This document shows positions 1 through 5,171 of a stretch of DNA of 6,003 bases, piece after piece (within the stretch, counting starts at the first letter, position 1; each line of letters begins with the position of its first letter). The stretch lies in contig NJDH01000054.1 in the NCBI GenBank assembly GCA_002254405.1, forward strand, positions 1 to 6,003, written 5' to 3'. Source of the stretch: Candidatus Altarchaeales archaeon ex4484_96. Its GTDB lineage: Archaea > Altiarchaeota > Altiarchaeia > IMC4 > QMZM01. The translations under genes and the position numbers were made by a program. Under the pieces are notes generated by a model. The model ran no database searches. It saw nothing but the letters and a program-made list of their open reading frames with translations, and had not been told where the DNA came from.

Positions 1-982
1 AGGGGATGGTAACCAGAACCGAGCACTCGTCATCGGCGTCATCGCAGTCGATTTCGTTTACTGTGACCTTCTGGATTTTGTGTTTGCTTACTAAAACAGC
101 CTCAACGTTCTCTGAGTCGAAATCCTCGATAGAGCCGGCCCTAAATATTACCTTTGAGGTGATGTTTTTCTCGCATATCTCGTTTGCGGGGCATATTATT
201 TTGTTGTCTTTTATCTCAACACCTATGGGGTTGTTCACCCAGATGAAATTTCTTGCTTCATCAGATAGTGTGACCTCGTTGTCTGCTATAGTATATTCAG
301 CCTCCACCTTGATGTGGTGTTTGTCTACGGTGATATCATCCTCGTGAAGCGGCACGTAAAGCAGTATCTCCTGGTAGTTTGTTTTCAGCACCGGGTCGCT
401 TATTATGTCAAATTCGCGCCATATCTCATCGCCGTCATCATCCCTGTCGTCGTAGAATATCTTGAATGTGTTATGGGAGGGTGTCACAAGCTTGCCGTTG
501 AGCTCAAGCTCGACCTTCAGCAGGAACTCACCTCCTTGATATACCTCTATCTCCTCTCCCTGCTGCTTGTATACCTGGAGGGATAGCTCATAGATGTAGA
601 GGTTTGTGGTCGCCGAAGCAGTTAACCCGTTATGCTCGCAGTAGACGGTTACTGTGTAGGGGTTGTTGCTTGAGGGGAGGGCAGGGTTATTGAATGTATA
701 GGGTAGTAGTTCGCTTGTGGGTGATGTGACAGATGAGTCCGAGCCGGATATTGTTGCATAAAGCCTGTCGGGGTTGCTTACAGTGGACCCGTTGAGCTTA
801 CATGTTGCTGATACCTTAACATCGTGGTCTTCGTTGAGCCATATTATCCCGTCTTCTACGTCACCTGATAGCTTTATGTTGGTTACTTCAAGCTGGGCGG
901 CTGTAATCTGGCAACCAATAAGATAGAGAATCAAAACTAATCCAATCTTTTTTATGCTGCCTGATATGCTCATTTTGCTCAT
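1..982 (-). CDS. Secreted, acidic multi-domain surface protein with Ig-like domains (partial, C-terminus outside the window)
   Basis: I read an uninterrupted frame of 327 codons from an ATG at 982 off the left edge. That ATG overlaps the TGA of the upstream MinD gene (ATGA), which suggests translational coupling; no Shine-Dalgarno is visible, and an in-frame ATG at 973 is the alternative start. Residues 10-23 form a short hydrophobic signal sequence. It ends either in a lipobox-like L-I-G-C (Cys24) or a signal peptidase I-like site after ITAA (residue 29). The mature part is rich in beta-strand patterns. Residues 31-132 look like an Ig-like domain with a likely Cys61-Cys115 disulfide. Residues 178-190 hold an acidic loop fitting D-x-D-x-D-G-x5-E, a candidate Ca2+ site. 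Later cysteine pairs are C264/C270 and C313/C320, the latter enclosing a strongly acidic loop. I do not recognise a named family. A cell-surface or matrix protein is inferred from the architecture. Confidence 0.85.
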   Translation of the reverse strand, partial: MSKMSISGSIKKIGLVLILYLIGCQITAAQLEVTNIKLSGDVEDGIIWLNEDHDVKVSATCKLNGSTVSNPDRLYATISGSDSSVTSPTSELLPYTFNNPALPSSNNPYTVTVYCEHNGLTASATTNLYIYELSLQVYKQQGEEIEVYQGGEFLLKVELELNGKLVTPSHNTFKIFYDDRDDDGDEIWREFDIISDPVLKTNYQEILLYVPLHEDDITVDKHHIKVEAEYTIADNEVTLSDEARNFIWVNNPIGVEIKDNKIICPANEICEKNITSKVIFRAGSIEDFDSENVEAVLVSKHKIQKVTVNEIDCDDADDECSVLVTIP

Positions 983-1722
983 TTATCAAAAAGGCGTCTG
1001 AGGAAAAGCAAACTGGGGGGTTCGTATTCTTCTCTCAGAAGCCTTGATGCTAGGTAATTATAGTCAATTGAGGCCTTACTGTATGGGTTGCGGTTTATTA
1101 TGGGGATGTTTTCGAATGATGATTTTCTTATGTTAACATCCTCTGAGATTTTTGCTATGATGGGTGTCTCGCACATCAGCTCTATTTCATCTGTGGTCAG
1201 CTCGTATACGTCTTGATTCACCCGGTTGACTACCACGTATATGTTGTTTTTGCCCAGGTCTTTGGCGACTTTAATAACCTTAACAGCGTCTATTACGGCG
1301 GCATGCTCCGGGTTTGTTACTACCATCACTGAATCAGATGCCTCTATTATGTGCTCTACACTTTCATCCATGCCGGGGGGGGAGTCGATGAGTATCAGCT
1401 CATCAAGCTGCTCTAGGACTTCGCGCAGCCTCATTAGATTGATGTTATCATTATCTATGGCAACCGATGAGGGGATAATCCGAAGGTTTGTTGGGTGTAT
1501 GAATATGCTGTGTTGTGGTTTGACTTCCCCGTTTAAGACGTTTTGCAGGGATAATGAGACATGCGGTATCCCAAGCCTTAGTCCGACGTTTGGGTTGCAT
1601 ATGTCTGCGTCGACGATGATGCATTCGCGGCCGAATGCGTTTAATGTTGCAGCGAGATTAATTGAGAATGTGGTCTTGCCAACCCCCCCTTTTCCTGATA
1701 CCACAGAAATGATGTTAGACAT
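979..1722 (-). CDS. minD: MinD/ParA-family P-loop ATPase with C-terminal membrane-targeting helix
   Basis: 247 residues, close to the usual MinD length. The deviant Walker A motif GKGGVGKTT lies at residues 10-18, with signature Lys11 and Lys16 as in E. coli MinD. The switch I region has Asp38 and Asp40 (VDAD), the switch II/Walker B motif is Asp113 followed by SPPG, and a typical VVTNPE strand lies near 136-141. The C-terminus (236-247, ending FLRRLFDK) closely resembles the E. coli MinD amphipathic membrane-targeting sequence (FLKRLFGG). The protein is therefore expected to dimerise with ATP and bind the inner membrane face. Archaea carry several MinD paralogues that position surface machinery or division-related factors, and MinE is usually absent, so the exact cargo is unknown. 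The gene opens an operon with the secreted protein it overlaps by 4 bases, which may be a client or part of the positioned structure. The ATG at 1722 puts the P-loop at the canonical distance and has a TATA box at leaderless spacing. Confidence 0.95.
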   Translation of the reverse strand: MSNIISVVSGKGGVGKTTFSINLAATLNAFGRECIIVDADICNPNVGLRLGIPHVSLSLQNVLNGEVKPQHSIFIHPTNLRIIPSSVAIDNDNINLMRLREVLEQLDELILIDSPPGMDESVEHIIEASDSVMVVTNPEHAAVIDAVKVIKVAKDLGKNNIYVVVNRVNQDVYELTTDEIELMCETPIIAKISEDVNIRKSSFENIPIINRNPYSKASIDYNYLASRLLREEYEPPSLLFLRRLFDK

Positions 1723-1745
1723 TGTTTATTATATTGAAAGTATGG

Positions 1746-1756
1746 TATATATATTA
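1746..1756 (-). promoter_or_regulatory. Probable archaeal TATA box for the minD operon (leaderless transcript)
   Basis: On the minus strand this reads TAATATATATA, located 24-34 bases upstream of the minD ATG at 1722. Archaeal TATA boxes are centred about 26-28 bases before the transcription start, so transcription would begin at or next to the ATG. No Shine-Dalgarno lies between the box and the ATG, which agrees with a leaderless mRNA. The transcription start is inferred. Confidence 0.6.
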
Positions 1757-1789
1757 TGATGAGATGTCAATATATTAGTTTTATGGTAA

Positions 1790-1799
1790 TAAACGTTTA
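1790..1799. promoter_or_regulatory. Perfect 10-base palindrome upstream of minD, possible operator
   Basis: TAAACGTTTA is a perfect inverted repeat about 68 bases upstream of the minD ATG, between the kaiC-like gene's T-run and the minD TATA box. The surrounding DNA is very AT-rich, so a chance palindrome is possible. Only the position argues for function. Confidence 0.2.
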
Positions 1800-1808
1800 A
1801 ATATTATC

Positions 1809-1814
1809 AAAAAA
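1809..1814 (-). terminator. T-run terminator after the kaiC-like gene
   Basis: On the minus strand the TGA stop (1821-1819) is followed within 5 bases by TTTTTT and then more T-rich DNA. Archaeal RNA polymerase terminates at short T-runs without a hairpin. Its position between two same-strand operons, just before an independent TATA box, supports a transcript end here. Confidence 0.5.
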
Positions 1815-1818
1815 TTTA

Positions 1819-2556
1819 TCATTTACGGGCCCTCAAAAAAACATCCGAATAGATATTTATACCATCTTTCTCTATCTTAAATCGGTACACACCCTGAGCA
1901 TGATTTGTCTCCCTCATCTTCAGAATAGACAAACGCCTCTCAAAAAAAGATTTCTCTCCAAACGAACCAAAAGACTTGATAAGCTGTAGATAAATAATGC
2001 CATCCACCACGAAATCAGCTATCTCATACTCTAAATCCTCCCTCTGATGTAATCTTTCATAGGTCAGTAATAGAGTGCATCCTATCCGCTTATATGCGTT
2101 AATCAAACGCTGAACACCCCTTCTCTCACCCCCGAAATCCCCGCTAAACTGCAGGACAAGATTCAGCGGGTCAATTGCAACCCTTTTTGCCCCGAACTCC
2201 TTTACCTTAGCAAGAAACTTATCGCTTATGATTCTCTCAAGAAAATCCTGGCCCATCTCCGGCTTAATCTCTAAATCTATCACGCCAAGCTTCCCCTGCT
2301 TATGTAAATTCTTTATACTGTAGCCTAAGGCTCTGAAGGTTCTATCCAGGGAATTCAAATCCTTTTCCACGGTAATGAAAATCCCCCTATCATTAAACTT
2401 GAGCGCACCGTTGGCGATATACTGCAACGCAAAAGTGGTCTTAGCGCATCCAGGTATTCCTGTAACAACAGTTGAGGAACCATCAGGAAAACCCCCCTCT
2501 ATAAGCTCATCAAAACCCGGAATACCAGTCGGAACCCTTTTAATTTTCATCCCCAC
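1819..2556 (-). CDS. KaiC/RadA-family single-domain RecA-like ATPase
   Basis: About 245 residues forming one KaiC-type domain. The family-typical N-terminus (RVPTGIPGFDELIEGG, residues 7-22) precedes the Walker A GIPGCAKTT at 33-41. Strand 2 ends in FITVEK, with Glu65 in the catalytic carboxylate position but Lys66 where a second Glu is common. Walker B is at 126-131 (Asp130). The C-terminal signature RRLSILKMRETNHA matches the family's R-L-x-I-x-K-M-R-x-T-x-H motif. Walker A has Ala38 where a Gly normally precedes the Lys. Being single-domain, it is not a cyanobacterial clock KaiC; archaeal relatives include FlaH and regulatory ATPases. It is cytoplasmic and is the last gene of a four-gene operon whose other products are exported or membrane-bound, so a role at the inner membrane face is inferred. 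A GTG at 2556 has a GAGGT 8 bases upstream; the ATG at 2550 is the alternative. The start overlaps the upstream gene. Confidence 0.93.
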   Translation of the reverse strand: MGMKIKRVPTGIPGFDELIEGGFPDGSSTVVTGIPGCAKTTFALQYIANGALKFNDRGIFITVEKDLNSLDRTFRALGYSIKNLHKQGKLGVIDLEIKPEMGQDFLERIISDKFLAKVKEFGAKRVAIDPLNLVLQFSGDFGGERRGVQRLINAYKRIGCTLLLTYERLHQREDLEYEIADFVVDGIIYLQLIKSFGSFGEKSFFERRLSILKMRETNHAQGVYRFKIEKDGINIYSDVFLRARK

Positions 2557-3370
2557 TAATATTTACCTCTTTCAAACTAAAAAGCAAAAAAGATAAAACC
2601 ACGACAACCAATAAAAGCAAACCTAAGGCAACAGCATCCCAATCTAAACCCTTATCCTGCGTTAACTCGACTTTTTTCGTCAGATACAGGGAACCATCAG
2701 CTGAAACCAGCGTAAAAGAAATATTTTTCTTCTTCCATATCGTGGGATCATAACCTAATCTGACTTTTTTTGTTTCCCCTGCCTTAATATCACCCACCTC
2801 GGTTGACTCAAAAATCCAGGCTATCGGATAAACAACCGGTGTAATCAGCAAACCATCGATGTCGCGTTTGGGTTTCAGATGAAACTCCACACTGGACTTG
2901 TTATTATATGTCGTAACATCCAGTATATCAGGCTGGGATAATGAATAGTTTCTGGCTCCCGCAACAGTGAAATTAAACGAGGGCCCTTCCACTATGTTAT
3001 TGCAGTAGTATATGCGGTAATCAACTGAATAATTACCCTGTTTTTTAGGAAACCAATAGGATACCAGTGTACTCTCAACACCGGGTTCGGATGGTATCTT
3101 TTGGCTCCAGGCCGAATAAATAAAACTTCTTTCGTCATCCCGGATAGAGTAAACATCAGCCCGCGTTCTCAGCTGGCAGCTAATTGAACCTGTGTTAACC
3201 CATACGAGGGTAAAGCGCTGATAGGATTCCTCAACTAGTGGAGGTACCTCAGTATATGAAATAAACCCGTCAATGTTGCTGTTAACCGACACAGCCACAT
3301 GTATCAGGGCCCCGCACAGGGTAGTGAACAAAAAAGCTGCGGTTAAATAAAGCATTATTTTTTTTATCAT
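2540..3370 (-). CDS. Type I membrane protein with two probable extracellular Ig-like domains
   Basis: Starting at the ATG at 3370 gives 276 residues. A signal peptide (MIKKIMLYLTAAFLFTTLCG, cleavage near 20-26) is followed by a beta-strand-rich ectodomain, one transmembrane helix (about 245-266) and a 10-residue cytoplasmic tail. The first domain, roughly 36-137, has Cys65 and Cys123 spaced for a disulfide and a V-N-T-G turn typical of Ig-like/NEW3-type domains. The second, 147-237, contains the K-A-G-E-T-K-K-V pattern of such folds. Sequons occur at N113, N133, N141, N157 and N216. A TTG at 3391 in the same frame would add 7 residues but overlap the upstream gene. The ATG lies 1 base after the upstream TAA and gives a cleaner signal peptide, so I prefer it. 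The 3' end overlaps the kaiC-like start, linking this membrane protein to that ATPase. I do not recognise a named family. Confidence 0.88.
   Translation of the reverse strand: MIKKIMLYLTAAFLFTTLCGALIHVAVSVNSNIDGFISYTEVPPLVEESYQRFTLVWVNTGSISCQLRTRADVYSIRDDERSFIYSAWSQKIPSEPGVESTLVSYWFPKKQGNYSVDYRIYYCNNIVEGPSFNFTVAGARNYSLSQPDILDVTTYNNKSSVEFHLKPKRDIDGLLITPVVYPIAWIFESTEVGDIKAGETKKVRLGYDPTIWKKKNISFTLVSADGSLYLTKKVELTQDKGLDWDAVALGLLLLVVVVLSFLLFSLKEVNISGDEN
2565..2569 (-). promoter_or_regulatory. Shine-Dalgarno GAGGT deciding the kaiC-like start
   Basis: GAGGT on the minus strand ends 8 bases before the GTG at 2556 and 14 bases before the ATG at 2550. The spacing favours the GTG start. The site lies inside the coding region of the upstream membrane protein. 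Confidence 0.5.
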
Positions 3371-3371
3371 T

Positions 3372-3926
3372 TTAGCAACCCACCCACTCAAGCAGGAAAG
3401 TTAGCTGGGGGTATTTCAGCTTGCGTATGTAAACATCCACCTCTCCACTGAAAGAACCCAGTTCTTTGCCGGTAAAAGAGACCATCACACTACGCTGTTG
3501 CCCCGGCTCAAGTATGAAGGAATCGGTTGAAGTATTCAGGTAGGGGGCGATTGAGCCGTATTTTCTCACGCACACCTTAACGCTTTGTTTCTCGCTGTTT
3601 TTGAGCTCAAGGTATTTTCGAACAGGCATGTCGGGGAAAACCCTGCCGAAATTGAGGGCTGTTGTCCCGGGGTCGATACCGACCTTGATTATGCCGCTTG
3701 AGCTGTTTGGTTTGGTCACGTTAGCGGATGAAGGAAACCTCACAACCTCATTTGAGTAGAAGGTACTCTCTGATAGAGTTCTCTTCTGCTTGGTCACGTA
3801 GGTATAAGGCTCGGAAACCTTATCTGATGCAAACCATATTAATCCCCCGGCTGCTGCAATAAAAAAAACGAGTAAAACAACAAACACAACCTTTAAAACC
3901 CTTTTTTTGTTTCCTTTATCTTTCAT
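3372..3926 (-). CDS. Small N-terminally anchored membrane protein with ASH/MSP-like beta-sandwich ectodomain
   Basis: 184 residues. A basic N-terminus (KDKGNKKR) precedes one transmembrane helix at 10-32, with no clear cleavage site, so it is probably a signal anchor with the C-terminus outside. A low-complexity Ser/Thr/Asn linker (50-78) leads to a beta-rich domain at 79-180. That domain contains LNFGRVFPDMPVRKYLELKN followed by an L-E-P-G-Q strand turn, the F-G-x-V...L-x-L-x-N pattern of ASH/MSP/DUF1573-type Ig-like domains. Cys119 and the terminal Cys184 could form a disulfide; the protein ends in V-G-C. Sequons are at N69, N74 and N131. The ATG lies 1 base after the upstream TAG, and the downstream gene starts 1 base after this gene's TAA, so all are probably co-transcribed. 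The architecture (N-anchor plus extracellular beta-sandwich) resembles that of FlaF/FlaG, but I see no sequence signature proving homology. Confidence 0.88.
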   Translation of the reverse strand: MKDKGNKKRVLKVVFVVLLVFFIAAAGGLIWFASDKVSEPYTYVTKQKRTLSESTFYSNEVVRFPSSANVTKPNSSSGIIKVGIDPGTTALNFGRVFPDMPVRKYLELKNSEKQSVKVCVRKYGSIAPYLNTSTDSFILEPGQQRSVMVSFTGKELGSFSGEVDVYIRKLKYPQLTFLLEWVGC

Positions 3927-3927
3927 T

Positions 3928-5100
3928 CTAGCCCCATATTAGATAAATAATCAATACCAGTATAATTAAAAAAAGCAGTATATCAAGCATGTTAAGCAAC
4001 GCCATGCACTGTATCAGGTACCATAATACGAACACAATCAGAAGAAAGATTATCCCTGCATAAACATATTGGATGTTATCGTATCCGCCAAGCAGGAAAT
4101 AAGACAATATAAGCAACAAAATACACGCTATTATCGCGTAAAACAGGAGACTGCAGGATGGGAAAGCCTCAACGCGCTTTTTTTTCTCTCCCTTAGAGGG
4201 TATTATCGTTATTTTCTCGGGTATCTCCACGTCCAAGACATGGGTTGCATATCCTGTCGTATACGAGACCTTAGCCTCCATCCTGTAGACTCCGGGAGTA
4301 ATTTTTTCACTCCGCCAGTTAACAGGGAAGACATGTATTTCCCCGGGACTGCAATACGATAAGGGGGCGTTTAGATTAGCTATTACGTTACCTACTTTAT
4401 CGAATATCTTCAGGTATGTTAATTTAGCGCTCACAGTATCTGTGCCCGTGTTCTGAAACATTACATTGATTATTGCTCTTTCTTCACCGGTTCTATCGGC
4501 GAGGATATTCACTATATCACCTTTTCTAACCGCTTCACCGCTTACCTGGAAAACAAAAACGGGTCTTGTAACAGCCAGCGTGGAGACGCCGGTTCCCCTC
4601 CCTCCACCGGTTAACTGGGGGTTGAGATTAATTGCTCCAGCATGGAAACCAGGTTCGGCATCAGAGGGTACCTTAAGCCTTATATCCGCATATCCGTTAG
4701 CCCTGACTACCCCGCCGCCGGGCAGATATATGGTCTTTTTTGTTGCCGGAGAAACAAGCACCGGGTTTTTTATCGGCTCCACCCAGTTGGCCACCGACTC
4801 CTCTGAGGCCTGGGAGGGGATGAAAAGATAAGGTCGTGTTTTTTCGTTGAAGAATATGTTTCGGTGTGCTGCTATGTACTTGACGTTGACCAGTAAATCG
4901 CTTGTTGATGTGGTTATGAGATAGTATCGGAACACTATGTTGTCTCCTGGGTCAACCAATCCCAAATCATAGACCCCTGGAGCCGACCCAATCGAGAGAG
5001 CGCTTATGTTGGGTAAAGCAAGGAGCAGGCAAGATATTATGATAGGCAGGCTCCTGTATCCGTTTTTTTCTTTTTTCATTATTATTTTTTTAAAACACAT
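3928..5100 (-). CDS. Exported protein with WxL-interacting-protein-like ectodomain and three C-terminal membrane helices
   Basis: 390 residues, first gene of the four-gene operon. A signal peptide (hydrophobic core 18-29, cleavage near ISA, 34) is followed by domain 1 (36-187). It opens with PGVYDLGLVDPGDNIVFRYY and closes with a V-P-S-D-A-E-P-G-F-H-A-G segment, an order and spacing like the bacterial DUF916 (WxL-interacting) domain: P-x-x-Y-D-L...PG, then P-x-x-x-x-G-x-x-x-G. Homology is inference. Domain 2 (196-294) is NEW3/Ig-like (V-x-F-x-N-T-G-T-D; I-T-P-G-V-Y-R). A basic linker 303-309 precedes membrane helices at about 317-337, 345-364 and 371-389, and the protein ends in W-G. There is no clear Shine-Dalgarno before the ATG at 5100; a second in-frame ATG at 5079 (MKKEKNG) also gives a good signal peptide. 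It may act as the membrane base or scaffold of a surface assembly formed with the next two genes. Confidence 0.88.
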   Translation of the reverse strand: MCFKKIIMKKEKNGYRSLPIIISCLLLALPNISALSIGSAPGVYDLGLVDPGDNIVFRYYLITTSTSDLLVNVKYIAAHRNIFFNEKTRPYLFIPSQASEESVANWVEPIKNPVLVSPATKKTIYLPGGGVVRANGYADIRLKVPSDAEPGFHAGAINLNPQLTGGGRGTGVSTLAVTRPVFVFQVSGEAVRKGDIVNILADRTGEERAIINVMFQNTGTDTVSAKLTYLKIFDKVGNVIANLNAPLSYCSPGEIHVFPVNWRSEKITPGVYRMEAKVSYTTGYATHVLDVEIPEKITIIPSKGEKKKRVEAFPSCSLLFYAIIACILLLILSYFLLGGYDNIQYVYAGIIFLLIVFVLWYLIQCMALLNMLDILLFLIILVLIIYLIWG

Positions 5101-5110
5101 ACTTTTAGGA

Positions 5111-5124
5111 ATATGTTGACATAT
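5111..5124. promoter_or_regulatory. 14-base palindrome ATATGT-TG-ACATAT, candidate operator
   Basis: Two perfect 6-base inverted arms are separated by 2 bases. The palindrome lies 11-24 bases upstream of the minus-strand ATG at 5100. If the AT-rich repeat at 5144-5157 is the minus-strand TATA element, it would overlap the predicted transcription start, a common repressor position in archaea. Function is inferred from position and symmetry only. Confidence 0.4.
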
Positions 5125-5143
5125 CGACGTGTGAATGTAGTAA

Positions 5144-5157
5144 TATGATATATGATA
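5144..5157. promoter_or_regulatory. Tandem heptamer TATGATA x2, probable divergent TATA region
   Basis: Two exact adjacent copies of TATGATA. The start of the repeat (about 5142-5150) lies 22-30 bases upstream of the plus-strand ATG at 5172, fitting a leaderless promoter there. On the other strand the same AT-rich DNA would place the operon start near 5120, giving a leader of about 20 bases before 5100. One shared bidirectional promoter element is therefore possible. Confidence 0.4.
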
Positions 5158-5171
5158 AAACTATTATTAAA

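Noticed and set aside
6..586. Two plus-strand open frames of 113 and 90 codons
   Set aside because: They lie antisense to the continuous 327-codon minus-strand frame, which has a signal peptide, paired cysteines and an ATGA overlap with minD. The plus-strand translations show no domain logic.
1226..1759. Plus-strand open frame of 177 codons
   Set aside because: It is antisense to minD, whose P-loop, switch motifs and membrane-targeting helix are unmistakable. The plus-strand translation is low-complexity Ser/Thr-rich.
1723..1818. Small RNA or small protein gene between the two operons
   Set aside because: The 96 bases are very AT-rich and are accounted for by a T-run terminator and a TATA box. 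No stable hairpin or credible short frame is visible.
1819..2556. Circadian clock KaiC
   Set aside because: It has one RecA-like domain instead of two, and no kaiA or kaiB is nearby.
1819..3926. Archaellum operon fragment (FlaF/FlaG/FlaH)
   Set aside because: The architecture is similar, but no archaellin, FlaI or FlaJ is present. The ATPase carries the generic KaiC C-terminal motif and the ectodomains look ASH/Ig-like. I keep this as an analogy only.
4069..4831. Two plus-strand open frames inside the 390-codon gene
   Set aside because: They are antisense to a coherent signal-peptide, ectodomain and three-helix protein, and have no start signal or recognisable motif.
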